From Ectopseudomonas chengduensis (GTDB taxonomy: Bacteria > Pseudomonadota > Gammaproteobacteria > Pseudomonadales > Pseudomonadaceae): 64,000 bases of DNA. Made by a program: the position numbers and the translations under genes. Each line of letters opens with the position of its first letter. The first letter of the stretch is position 1. The stretch spans positions 209,926 to 273,925 of the forward strand of contig NZ_FMZQ01000005.1 of assembly GCF_900102635.1 (NCBI RefSeq), given 5' to 3'. Positions 8,274-15,920 of the stretch are shown in pieces. Under the pieces are notes generated by a model that was not told where the DNA came from, ran no database searches, and saw only the letters and a program-made list of their open reading frames with translations.

Positions 8274-9164
8274 TTACTCGCCGCGGATATTGAAGTTGGC
8301 CATATGCTCCAGGCCCTTGATCAGGCCAGAGTGGTCCCAGCCGCTGCCGCCGAGTGCTGCGCAGGTGCTGAACACTTGCTGGGCATTGGCGGTGTTGGGC
8401 AGGTTCAGGCCCAGCTCGCGAGCGCCGGACAGCGCCAGGTTGAGGTCCTTCTGGTGCAGGCTGATGCGGAAGCCCGGGTCGAAGGTGCCCTTGATCATGC
8501 GCTCGCCGTGCACTTCGAGGATCTTCGAACCGGCGAAACCGCCCATCAGCGCTTCACGCACCTTGGCCGGATCGGCGCCGTTCTTGGCGGCGAACAGCAG
8601 GGCTTCGGCCACCGCCTGGATGTTCAGCGCGACGATGATCTGGTTGGCCACCTTGGCGGTCTGGCCGTCGCCGTTGCCGCCGACGCGGGTGATGTTCTTG
8701 CCCATGGCCTGGAACAGCGGCAGGGCGCGTTCGAAGGCGTTCGGGCAGCCACCGACCATGATCGACAGGGTTGCGGCCTTGGCACCGACTTCGCCGCCGG
8801 ACACCGGGGCGTCCAGGTAGGCGGCGCCGGTGGCCTTGATCTTCTCGGCGAAGGCCTTGGTGGCGGTGGGGGAGATCGAGCTCATGTCGATCACCACCTT
8901 GCCGGTGCCGACGCCCTGGGCGATGCCGTTGTCACGGAACAGCACGTCTTCGACCTGCGGGGTGTCCGGGACCATGACGATGATGAATTCGGCTTCCTGG
9001 GCCACTTCCTTCGGGTTGGCCAGGGCGATGCCGTTGTCGCCCAGCAGGTCGGCCGGCGCCTTGTCGAAGTGCTCGGAGAAGAACAGGGTGTGGCCGGCCT
9101 TCTGCAGGTTCTGCGCCATAGGCTTGCCCATGATGCCGGTGCCGATGAATCCGATTTTAGCCAT
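8274..9164 (-). CDS. glxR: Tartronate semialdehyde reductase
   Basis: A 296-residue beta-hydroxyacid dehydrogenase. The N-terminal Rossmann fold carries IGFIGTGIMGKPMAQNL (residues 3-19); the substrate-binding DAPVSGGEVGA and the catalytic-lysine stretch GGNGDGQTAKVANQ are in place. It reduces tartronate semialdehyde, made by Gcl, to D-glycerate with NAD(P)H. The length is normal for GlxR/GarR. It is third in the minus-strand order gcl-hyi-glxR, with a REP-filled gap of 145 bases to hyi and the ATG at 9164 preceded by a purine-rich stretch. Confidence 0.93.
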   Translation of the reverse strand: MAKIGFIGTGIMGKPMAQNLQKAGHTLFFSEHFDKAPADLLGDNGIALANPKEVAQEAEFIIVMVPDTPQVEDVLFRDNGIAQGVGTGKVVIDMSSISPTATKAFAEKIKATGAAYLDAPVSGGEVGAKAATLSIMVGGCPNAFERALPLFQAMGKNITRVGGNGDGQTAKVANQIIVALNIQAVAEALLFAAKNGADPAKVREALMGGFAGSKILEVHGERMIKGTFDPGFRISLHQKDLNLALSGARELGLNLPNTANAQQVFSTCAALGGSGWDHSGLIKGLEHMANFNIRGE

Positions 9165-9205
9165 GAGAGATAACCTCGTTGAATTGTTGAATCAGGTGCA
9201 CAGCC

Positions 9206-9292
9206 CTGTAGGAGCGGGTTTACCCGCGAAGCAGGCACCGCGGTGACTGGCACCGGCTTCGCCGGTGTTCGCGGGTGAACCCGCTCCTACAG
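9206..9292. repeat. Paired REP element, TGTAGGAGCGGGTTTACCCGC family
   Basis: Arm 9206-9230 (CTGTAGGAGCGGGTTTACCC start) faces its reverse complement at 9268-9292 with one or two mismatches. The loop contains another small palindrome (CACCGGCTTCGCCGGTG). It fills the hyi-glxR gap. Confidence 0.8.
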
Positions 9293-9309
9293 AGGTCCGC
9301 TGTCGCCTG

Positions 9310-10092
9310 TCAGATCGCGTTATGGGTTTTCAGCCAGCCGAGGCCGGCGGTTGTGGTGGTCAGCGGCTTGTACTCACAGCCGATCCAGCCCTGGTAGCCG
9401 ATGCGATCCAGGTGCTCGAAGAGGAAGCGGTAGTTGATCTCGCCGGTGCCCGGCTCGTTGCGGCCCGGGTTGTCGGCCAGCTGCACGTGGTTGATGGCGG
9501 CCAGGTTGCTCTCAACCGTGCGGGCCAGGTCACCTTCCATGATCTGCATGTGGTAGATGTCGTACTGCAGGTACAGGTTGGTGCTGCCGACCTTGTCGCG
9601 GATGTCCAGGGCCTGCTTGGTGGTGCTGAGGTAGAAGCCGGGGATGTCGCGGGTGTTGATAGCTTCCATGACCAGGCGGATACCGGCGCCGGCCAGCTTG
9701 TCGGCCGCATAGCGCAGGTTGTCGACGAAGGTCTTTTCCACGGTGGCGCAGTCCAGGCCCTGCGGGCGGATGCCGGCCAGGCAGTTGATCTGCTTGTTGC
9801 CCAGCACCTTGGCGTAGGCGATGGCCTGGTCGACGCCGGCGCGGAATTCCTCGACGCGATCCGGGTGGCAGGCGATGCCACGCTCGCCCTTGCCCCAGTC
9901 GCCGGCCGGTAGGTTGAACAGCACCTGCGTAAGCGCGTTGGCGTCCAGGCGGGCCTTGATCTCTTCCACCGCGAAGTCATAGGGGAAGAGGTATTCCACG
10001 CCGCTGAAACCGGCTTCGGCGGCGGCGGCGAAACGGTCCAGGAAGTCCACTTCGGTGAACAGCATGGACAGGTTGGCAGCAAAACGGGGCAT
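9310..10092 (-). CDS. hyi: Hydroxypyruvate isomerase
   Basis: A 260-residue TIM-barrel isomerase of the AP-endonuclease-2-like sugar isomerase family. Typical segments are MPRFAANLSMLFTEVDFLDRF at the start (16 of these residues are strongly family-like), FNLPAGDWGKGERGIACHP, YHMQIMEGDL and VQLADNPGRNEPGTGEINY, with Glu, His and Asp metal or catalytic residues visible in MEAINTRD and QLADNPGRNEPG. It interconverts hydroxypyruvate and tartronate semialdehyde. It sits between gcl and glxR, the arrangement found across proteobacterial glyoxylate clusters. Confidence 0.92.
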   Translation of the reverse strand: MPRFAANLSMLFTEVDFLDRFAAAAEAGFSGVEYLFPYDFAVEEIKARLDANALTQVLFNLPAGDWGKGERGIACHPDRVEEFRAGVDQAIAYAKVLGNKQINCLAGIRPQGLDCATVEKTFVDNLRYAADKLAGAGIRLVMEAINTRDIPGFYLSTTKQALDIRDKVGSTNLYLQYDIYHMQIMEGDLARTVESNLAAINHVQLADNPGRNEPGTGEINYRFLFEHLDRIGYQGWIGCEYKPLTTTTAGLGWLKTHNAI

Positions 10093-10110
10093 GGTTGGCT
10101 CCTTTTGTTT

Positions 10111-10155
10111 GTCTCCCCTCTCCCATTTATGGGAGAGGGGCCGGGGGAGAGGGGA
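10111..10155. repeat. REP-like CTCTCCC palindrome between gcl and hyi
   Basis: GTCTCCCCTCTCCC, then ATTTATGGGAGAGGGG, then CCGGGGGAGAGG. It is the fourth copy in this window of the element seen at 4672, 8143 and 8225. It takes up most of the 72-base gap between the two genes. Confidence 0.7.
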
Positions 10156-10164
10156 TTGGTTGCA

Positions 10165-11940
10165 TCAATCCAGCAGCGAGATGGCGGTCGGCGCGTCGAC
10201 GCCGCGCTCGGCCAGTTCCTCGAACTCGTTGATGGCGTTGATCTCGGTGCCCATGGAGATGTTGGTGACGCGCTCCAGGATGATCTCCACCACCACCGGT
10301 ACGCGGTGCTCGGCCATCAGGCGCTTGGCTTCGGCGAAGGCGTTCTGCAGCTCGTTCGGGTCGAACACGCGGATCGCCTTGCAGCCCAGGCCCTCGACCA
10401 CGGCGACGTGATCGACGCCGTAACCGTTGAGCTCCGGCGCGTTGATGTTCTCGAACGCCAGCTGCACGCAGTAATCGATGTCGAAGCCGCGCTGCGCCTG
10501 ACGGATCAGGCCCAGGTAGGAGTTGTTCACCAGCACGTGGATGTACGGCAGGTTGAACTGCGCGCCGACGGCCAGCTCCTCGATCATGAACTGGAAGTCA
10601 TAGTCGCCAGACAGTGCCACGACCTGACGCTGCGGGTCGGCCTTGACCACACCCAGGGCTGCCGGAATGGTCCAGCCCAGCGGGCCGGCCTGGCCGCAGT
10701 TGATCCAGTGGCGCGGCTTGTACACGTGCAGGAACTGCGCGCCGGCGATCTGCGACAGACCGATGGTGCTGACGTAGCAGGTGTCCTTGCCGAAGGCTTC
10801 GTTCATCTCTTCGTAGACGCGCTGCGGCTTGGCCGGCACGTTGTCGAAGTGGGTCTTGCGCTGCAGGGTGCGCTTGCGCTCGCGGCAGGCTTCGACCCAG
10901 GCGCTGCGGTCCTTCAGCTTGCCAGCGGCTTTCCACTCGCGGGCAACCTCGAGGAAGGCGTCCAGCGCGTTGCCGGCGTCGGAGGCGATACCCAGGTCCG
11001 GGTTGAACACGCGGCCAATCTGGGTCGGTTCGATGTCGACGTGGATGAACTTGCGGCCCTCGGTGTAGACGTCGACCGAGCCGGTGTGGCGGTTGGCCCA
11101 ACGGTTGCCGATGCCGAACACCAGGTCGGAAGCGAGCAGGGTGGCGTTGCCGTAGCGGTGCGAGGTCTGCAGACCGACCATGCCGACCATCAGCTTGTGA
11201 TCGTCCGGAATCGCGCCCCAGCCCATCAGGGTCGGCACCACCGGTACACCGGTCAGCTCGGCGAACTCCACCAGCTTGTCTTGCGCGTCGGCATTGGAGA
11301 TGCCGCCACCGGCGACCAGCAGCGGGCGCTCGGCGTCGTTGAGCATGGCGATGGCCTTCTCGGCCTGGACGCGGCTGGTGGTCGGCTTGGCCACCGGCAG
11401 CGGCTCGTAGGCGTCGATATCGAATTCGATCTCGGCCATCTGCACGTCGAACGGCAGGTCGATCAGCACTGGGCCGGGGCGGCCGCTGCGCATTTCATGG
11501 AAGGCACGCTGGAAGGCGCGCGGCACCTGGCCGGGTTCCATCACGGTGGTGGCCCACTTGGTTACCGGGCCGACGATGCTGGTGATGTCGACCGCCTGGA
11601 AATCTTCCTTGTGCATACGCGCACGCGGCGCCTGGCCGGTGATGCACAGAATCGGGATGGAGTCGGCCGAGGCCGAGTACAGACCGGTGACCATGTCGGT
11701 GCCGGCCGGGCCCGAGGTGCCGATGCACACGCCGATATTGCCGGCATTGGTGCGGGTGTAACCCTCGGCCATGTGCGAAGCGCCTTCGACGTGACGGGCC
11801 AGGACGTGATCGATGCCACCGAGTTTCTTCAGTGCGGCATACAGGGGGTTGATGGCAGCGCCGGGGACGCCGAACGCGGTATCGACGCCTTCGCGGCGCA
11901 TAACCAGTACGGCTGCCTCGATTGCTCTCATTCTGGCCAT
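10165..11940 (-). CDS. gcl: Glyoxylate carboligase
   Basis: A 591-residue thiamine-diphosphate enzyme joining two glyoxylate molecules into tartronate semialdehyde with loss of CO2. The sequence [16 protein letters not shown] (48-63) has valine at position 51 where most ThDP enzymes have glutamate, a known hallmark of Gcl. The ThDP-binding [12 protein letters not shown] and the [10 protein letters not shown] region are in the C-terminal third. It is first in the minus-strand glyoxylate operon. The A box 11967-11976 ends only 26 bases before the ATG, a place where a bound repressor would block transcription or initiation, and a weaker B box follows at 12005-12020. This ties glyoxylate use to purine breakdown. 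Confidence 0.95.
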   Translation of the reverse strand: MARMRAIEAAVLVMRREGVDTAFGVPGAAINPLYAALKKLGGIDHVLARHVEGASHMAEGYTRTNAGNIGVCIGTSGPAGTDMVTGLYSASADSIPILCITGQAPRARMHKEDFQAVDITSIVGPVTKWATTVMEPGQVPRAFQRAFHEMRSGRPGPVLIDLPFDVQMAEIEFDIDAYEPLPVAKPTTSRVQAEKAIAMLNDAERPLLVAGGGISNADAQDKLVEFAELTGVPVVPTLMGWGAIPDDHKLMVGMVGLQTSHRYGNATLLASDLVFGIGNRWANRHTGSVDVYTEGRKFIHVDIEPTQIGRVFNPDLGIASDAGNALDAFLEVAREWKAAGKLKDRSAWVEACRERKRTLQRKTHFDNVPAKPQRVYEEMNEAFGKDTCYVSTIGLSQIAGAQFLHVYKPRHWINCGQAGPLGWTIPAALGVVKADPQRQVVALSGDYDFQFMIEELAVGAQFNLPYIHVLVNNSYLGLIRQAQRGFDIDYCVQLAFENINAPELNGYGVDHVAVVEGLGCKAIRVFDPNELQNAFAEAKRLMAEHRVPVVVEIILERVTNISMGTEINAINEFEELAERGVDAPTAISLLD

Positions 11941-11966
11941 AATCTTGTGCCTCTTTTGTTATCAGA

Positions 11967-11976
11967 TTGTATACAA
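11967..11976. promoter_or_regulatory. A box (GntR/FCD-type operator) at gcl
   Basis: Perfect palindrome TTGTATACAA, 27 bases upstream of the gcl ATG. Identical sequence occurs at 24060 and 26838; TTGTGTACAA occurs at 24241 and 27169. Confidence 0.75.
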
Positions 11977-12004
11977 AACACCTGGCTCGGATTCTATGCA
12001 GGCC

Positions 12005-12020
12005 ATGACTTCGCGGTCAA
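12005..12020. promoter_or_regulatory. B box (RutR-type operator), imperfect, at gcl
   Basis: ATGACT-TCGC-GGTCAA: the right half is perfect and the left half matches TTGACC at four of six positions. It lies 28 bases beyond the A box, in the gcl / GlcG-like divergent intergenic region. Confidence 0.5.
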
Positions 12021-12116
12021 CATTTTTTCCGATGCAGCCTGTCGCCTGGGCCAAATTCTTTTGAAACGCCCGTTTGACGGGGTTGGCAGTGCAAGCGAAG
12101 AGATGTGTCGCGATTA

Positions 12117-12126
12117 ATGTATACAA
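12117..12126. promoter_or_regulatory. A box in the gcl / GlcG-like intergenic region
   Basis: ATGTATACAA, with the palindromic core TGTATACA complete, in an AT-rich stretch that also holds a half-site TTGTATGTAG at 12139-12148. It could serve the divergent gene at 12276 or an upstream gcl promoter. Confidence 0.6.
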
Positions 12127-12275
12127 TAAAAAATAATATTGTATGTAGTGGTTGAATTTTTTGTTTCTGGTGGGATAGTGAGGGCGAGCTTTGGATTGCC
12201 TAGGGCTGTCGGCGTGCGCAGTGCCGGTTTCGCTCCGGGTGTTTCGTTCCCTTCGTCACTTCAGGAGTCACCAGC

Positions 12276-12710
12276 ATGAGCAACTTGAACCTGCAAACCG
12301 CCAACGCCATCGGTAACCGCGCGCTGGCCGTGGGCCGCGAGATAAAGGCGGCGCCGCTGACCGTCGCCGTACTGGATGCTGGCGGGCATCTGATCAGCCT
12401 GCAGCGCGAGGACGGCGCCAGCCTGCTGCGCCCGCAGATCGCCATCGGCAAGGCCTGGGGCGCGCTGGCCCTGGGCAAGGGCTCGCGCCTGATCGCCGCC
12501 GACGCGCAGCAGCGCCCGGCCTTTATCGGGGCGGTGAACAACCTGGCTCAAGGCAGCCTGGTACCCGCGCCGGGAGGGGTATTGATTCGCGATGAACGCG
12601 GCGAAGTGATCGGCGCCGTCGGCATCACCGGCGACACCTCGGATATCGACGAGCAGTGTGCGGTGAGTGCGCTGGAGTCGCTCGGCCTGAAGGCGGATGC
12701 GGGGGTGTAG
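12276..12710 (+). CDS. GlcG/HbpS-like protein
   Basis: A 144-residue protein of the HbpS/GlcG (former DUF336) family, shown by LTVAVLDAGGHLISLQREDGAS near the N-terminus, QIAIGKAWGALALG and the glycine-rich PAPGGVLIRDERGEVIGAVGITGDTSD at the end. Members form octamers; some bind haem or small metabolites, and they often accompany glycolate/glyoxylate genes, which fits its place divergent from gcl. The biochemical role is not established. ATG 12276 is preceded by a good AGGAG. The TAG stop is followed at once by GGG, reminiscent of the CGTAGGG end of local repeats. Confidence 0.8.
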   Translation: MSNLNLQTANAIGNRALAVGREIKAAPLTVAVLDAGGHLISLQREDGASLLRPQIAIGKAWGALALGKGSRLIAADAQQRPAFIGAVNNLAQGSLVPAPGGVLIRDERGEVIGAVGITGDTSDIDEQCAVSALESLGLKADAGV

Positions 12711-12858
12711 GGTTCCAGAGCAGTCGTAGGGCTGACCGGATCGCCGGCCGCTCGTAGCGACGCGAACAGTCAGCCATTGCAACGGCGTACTGCTGCGCGA
12801 GTACGGCCTACGGGATGTGGTCTGAAGGCCGAAGCTGGACGTGAAATCTCAGGGCAGG

Positions 12859-12897
12859 CGTAGGGCGGACTCAGCGAGCGCCAGCGAGCAGTCCGCC
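12859..12897. repeat. Repeat with GGCGGACT / AGTCCGCC ends
   Basis: CGTAGGGCGGACTCAGCGAG to AGCAGTCCGCC. Closely related units are at 48661-48700 and 55829-55869. The rest of the 12711-12989 gap holds degenerate pieces of the same kind (for example GTAGGGCTGACC at about 12726 and a GCACGCCCTACGG end at about 12940) and no gene that I can support. Confidence 0.6.
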
Positions 12898-12989
12898 AAA
12901 ACCCGGAAATGGCGTACTGCGCTCGAGCGCTCGGCGTATGCACGCCCTACGGTGACGGATGTCGGGAAACCCTACAACGGAACAGTCGC

Positions 12990-13634
12990 CTAGGCGCTGG
13001 TCACCAGTTCGGAGGCCATCGACGGCATCGGGCTGACATCACAGCCTTTGAGCACCAGGCGAATGATGGTCTGCGCGGCGGCTTCGTAGTCGGCGTCGTC
13101 CAGGCTGGCCTTGCCGGTGACGGTGGAGATCTGCCAGTCGAAGTCGGCGTAGGTCTGGGTCGCTGCCCAGATGCTGAACAGCAGGTGATGCGGGTCGACT
13201 TTCGCCATCAGGCCCTGATCGATCCAGCGCTGGATGCAGGCGATGTTGTGCTTGGCCTGGGCGTTGAGCTGTTCGGTCTGTTCCGGCGACAGGTGCGGCG
13301 CACCGTGCATGATCTCGCTGGCAAATACCTTGGAGGCATGCGGCAGTTCACGGGAGATGCGGATCTTCGAGCGGATGTAGGCGGTCAGCACTTCGCTCGG
13401 ATGGCCCGGCTGGTTGAAGGGGGCAGAGGCGGCCAGCAGTGGCTCGATGATGCTTTCCAGGACCTCGCGGTAGAGGTTTTCCTTGGACTTGAAGTAGTAG
13501 TAGACGTTGGGCTTGGGCAGGCCTGCCTTGGCCGCAATGTCGCTGGTCTTGGTGGCGGCGAAGCCCTTGTCGGCGAACTCTTCGCTGGCTGCGCGCAGGA
13601 TGAGCTCTTTGTTACGCTCGCGAATGCTGGTCAT
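12990..13634 (-). CDS. TetR-family regulator, RutR-like
   Basis: A 214-residue repressor. The TetR HTH occupies about residues 10-55 (AASEEFADKGFAATKTSDIAAKAGLPKPNVYYYF). The rest resembles E. coli RutR along its length: YYFKSKENLYREVL, SRELPHASKVFASEIMHGAPHL and the C-terminal IWAATQTYADF stretch, i.e. the TetR_C_3 ligand domain. RutR senses uracil and binds TTGACC-N4-GGTCAA. Here the gene is embedded in a purine-degradation cluster in which that palindrome recurs, so I infer that it regulates purine genes and may bind a purine-derived ligand. ATG 13634 is chosen because the upstream extension has no family similarity. It is divergent from moaA, sharing a region with an A and a B box. Confidence 0.85.
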   Translation of the reverse strand: MTSIRERNKELILRAASEEFADKGFAATKTSDIAAKAGLPKPNVYYYFKSKENLYREVLESIIEPLLAASAPFNQPGHPSEVLTAYIRSKIRISRELPHASKVFASEIMHGAPHLSPEQTEQLNAQAKHNIACIQRWIDQGLMAKVDPHHLLFSIWAATQTYADFDWQISTVTGKASLDDADYEAAAQTIIRLVLKGCDVSPMPSMASELVTSA

Positions 13635-13735
13635 AAGGCCCTGTGGTTTGCTCTGCCGCCGGGCGGCGGTCGGGCATGGTAGCACCGGCTTTGCGCGAGG
13701 CTCAAGCCAGCGGCCACGGGCTGCTCAGCGTTTAA

Positions 13736-13751
13736 CTGACTCTCGGGTCAA
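13736..13751. promoter_or_regulatory. B box upstream of moaA2 / tetR
   Basis: CTGACT-CTCG-GGTCAA: perfect right half, left half 4 of 6. The same CTGACT-N4-GGTCAA version occurs at xdhA (35004). Only four bases separate it from the next A box. Confidence 0.6.
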
Positions 13752-13755
13752 ATTT

Positions 13756-13765
13756 CTGTATACAA
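13756..13765. promoter_or_regulatory. A box upstream of moaA2
   Basis: CTGTATACAA with a complete TGTATACA core, 81 bases upstream of the moaA GTG start and immediately next to the B box at 13736-13751. Confidence 0.6.
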
Positions 13766-13846
13766 GAATTCGCTTTTCTGTTTCTATCGCGCATAGCGTT
13801 ATCCATGACAAAAAGTCTCGGCGCGTGACGCTGCAGGAGACCCACC

Positions 13847-14842
13847 GTGAATACCCATCAGCTCGTCGACCCATTCGGTCGGCGCATCACCTACCTGCGT
13901 TTGTCGGCGACCGATCGCTGCGATTTTCGCTGCACCTACTGCATGAGTGAAGACATGCAGTTCGCGCCGCGTGCGCAGATTCTCAGCCTGGAAGAGCTGT
14001 ATGCCGTGGCCGACGCCTTTATCGGGCTGGGCGTGCGGCGTATTCGTATCACCGGTGGCGAGCCATTGGTACGCAAGAATCTGCTGAGCCTGTTGCAGCG
14101 CCTGGGTGAGCGTGACGAGCTGGATGACCTGGCCATTACCACCAATGGCTCGCAACTGGCGGAGATGGCCGCGCCGTTGCGCGCGGCGGGTGTGCGGCGC
14201 TTGAACATCAGCCTGGATTCACTGCAGCGCGAGCGCTTCGCCGCCTTCACCCGACGTGACAAGCTCGACCAGGTGCTGGCCGGCATCGACGCCGCGCGTG
14301 CCGCAGGCTTCGACAGGATCAAGCTCAACAGTGTGGTGCAGAGCGGGCGCAACGACGATGAGGTGCTGGATCTGGTCGAGTTTGCCGTCGAGCGCGGGCT
14401 GGATATCAGCTTCATCGAGGAAATGCCGCTGGGCAGCGTGGTCAGCCACAGCCGCGAGCAGACCTTCTGCTCCAGCGATGAGGTGCGCCAGCGCATCGAG
14501 CAGCGCCATGCACTGGTGCGTAGCAGCAAGGTCACTGGCGGGCCATCGCGCTACTGGCAGGTGGTCGGTACGCAGACCCAGGTAGGTTTCATCTCGCCGC
14601 ACAGCCACAACTTCTGCGGCGACTGCAACCGTGTGCGTGTCACCGCCGAGGGCAAGCTGGTGCTCTGTCTCGGCCACGACAACGCGCTGGATCTCAAGCG
14701 CCTGCTGCGCGCGCATCCGGGTGACAGCGAGCGCCTACGCCAGGCACTGATCGAGGCGTTGCGTCTGAAGCCCGAGCGGCACCATTTCGCCACCGACGAG
14801 CAGGTGCAGGTGGTGCGCTTCATGAGCATGACCGGCGGTTAG
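13847..14842 (+). CDS. moaA: GTP 3',8-cyclase MoaA (second copy, MoaA2)
   Basis: A 331-residue radical-SAM enzyme for the first step of molybdenum cofactor synthesis (GTP to 3',8-cyclo-GTP). The N-terminal cluster motif CDFRCTYC gives C25, C29 and C32; the C-terminal second [4Fe-4S] motif is C257, C260 and C274 (CGDCNRVR...VLC); the protein ends in the conserved Gly-Gly. GTG 13847 is the start, with AGGAG eight bases upstream. Standing alone, without other moa genes, under A and B boxes and close to the xanthine dehydrogenase genes, it probably boosts cofactor supply when the molybdoenzyme is induced. P. aeruginosa has a similarly placed gene named moaA2. Confidence 0.93.
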   Translation: MNTHQLVDPFGRRITYLRLSATDRCDFRCTYCMSEDMQFAPRAQILSLEELYAVADAFIGLGVRRIRITGGEPLVRKNLLSLLQRLGERDELDDLAITTNGSQLAEMAAPLRAAGVRRLNISLDSLQRERFAAFTRRDKLDQVLAGIDAARAAGFDRIKLNSVVQSGRNDDEVLDLVEFAVERGLDISFIEEMPLGSVVSHSREQTFCSSDEVRQRIEQRHALVRSSKVTGGPSRYWQVVGTQTQVGFISPHSHNFCGDCNRVRVTAEGKLVLCLGHDNALDLKRLLRAHPGDSERLRQALIEALRLKPERHHFATDEQVQVVRFMSMTGG

Positions 14843-14913
14843 TGTCGCGAGACGAATAATCTGTTGCCTATGGGCCGAGACCGCCACATCAATTACAGCA
14901 GGCTGCAGAGTCC

Positions 14914-14990
14914 TTGTAGGAGCCGCGCCCCGCGGCGCATGGGCCGGTTCAGACGACTGAAAAGCTTCGCCCCGAGGCGGGGCTCCTACT
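14914..14990. repeat. Paired REP element, GTAGGAGCCGCGCCC family
   Basis: TTGTAGGAGCCGCGCCCCGC (starting 14914) is mirrored by GCCCCGAGGCGGGGCTCCTAC ending at about 14990, with a loop of about 30 bases. It fills part of the 234-base gap between moaA and the solute-binding protein. Related units are at 28141-28206 and 61748-61815. Confidence 0.7.
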
Positions 14991-15076
14991 CAGGCCTGAC
15001 GCCTGACCGACATCTAATGCCTGACGCGACACTAAGCCCTCACTGCAATCTCAAAACAACAATAAGGAGGCTTTCA

Positions 15077-15916
15077 ATGCAGCCCGTACGACTGTGCCTG
15101 TTTTCCACCATTATGCTGACGCCCGCTGCCCTGGCGCAGACCTATGTAGTCGGCGTCGAGGACCTGCCATTCGCCCCGCACTACAGCCTCGATGGCGAAG
15201 GTCAGTACCGTGGCTTCGCTCGTGAGGTGCTGGACGCTTTCGCTGCCGACAGCGGTATCAGCCTGAGCTACAAGGCGCTACCCGTGGATCAGTTGCTGCC
15301 TGCCCTGCAGCGTGGCGAGATCGATCTCAAGTATCCCGACAGCCCGTACTGGGCCGGCGCGCAGAAAGCAGGCATGACCTTGCACTACAGCCAGGCGGTG
15401 GTCGATTACGTCGACGGCGTGCTGGTGGCGCCGCAGCGGCAGGGCCAGGCGTTGGAGAACATCCGTCGTCTGGCCATGGTGCAGGGCTGGACGCCGCGTG
15501 GATACGAAGATGCCATCGACAGTGGGCAGATCCAGCTGAGCTACAGCGATGATCTACGCCAGATGATTCGCCTGGCGTTGAAGCAGGACACTGATGGCGC
15601 CTACTTCAACGTGGTGGTGGCCACCCATTATCTGGACAACATCCGGGCGCGACCGGGTGCTTTGGTCTTTGATCCCAAGTTGCCGCATACCCGCGGCAGC
15701 TTTCACCTGTCCAGCGCTCGTCATCCACAGCTGATCGCGCGTTTCGATCGCTTTCTTGCCGAGCGCTCGGCTCAGGTTGCCGCGCTCAAGGCGAGCTATC
15801 GCGTCGAGGCCAACCTGGATAGCGACTACATCGGTCTGGAACAGTGGAAGGTGGACTTTCTCGAGCGGCAGAAAGAAAAAGCCGGCGTACAGGCGCCGGC
15901 TTCGTCTCGTCCGTGA
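15077..15916 (+). CDS. Periplasmic solute-binding protein (amino-acid-type, SBP_bac_3)
   Basis: A 279-residue exported protein. The start is fixed by a strong AAGGAGG at 15064-15070 and gives the signal peptide MQPVRLCLFSTIMLTPAALAQ, with cleavage after ALA. The mature part follows the family 3 pattern: an N-terminal lobe with YRGFAREVLDAFAADSG, a ligand region YPDSPYW and a second lobe ending in a helical tail with SDYIGLEQWK. No permease or ATPase gene adjoins it, so it is an orphan binding protein or works with a distant transporter. Its place between moaA2 and an NCS1 permease hints at a purine-related ligand, but nothing in the sequence proves that. Confidence 0.75.
   Translation: MQPVRLCLFSTIMLTPAALAQTYVVGVEDLPFAPHYSLDGEGQYRGFAREVLDAFAADSGISLSYKALPVDQLLPALQRGEIDLKYPDSPYWAGAQKAGMTLHYSQAVVDYVDGVLVAPQRQGQALENIRRLAMVQGWTPRGYEDAIDSGQIQLSYSDDLRQMIRLALKQDTDGAYFNVVVATHYLDNIRARPGALVFDPKLPHTRGSFHLSSARHPQLIARFDRFLAERSAQVAALKASYRVEANLDSDYIGLEQWKVDFLERQKEKAGVQAPASSRP
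15871..15900 (-). terminator. Rho-independent terminator of the NCS1 permease gene
   Basis: Read on the minus strand: GCCGGCG, a 6-base loop, CGCCGGC, then TTTTTCTTTC. It lies inside the last codons of the convergent solute-binding protein gene, only 20 bases past the permease stop. Confidence 0.75.
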
Positions 15917-15920
15917 TCGT

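Noticed and set aside
10105..12117. Plus-strand frame of 670 codons opposite gcl
   Set aside because: Shadow of glyoxylate carboligase in GC-rich DNA; runs through the gcl promoter and operators.
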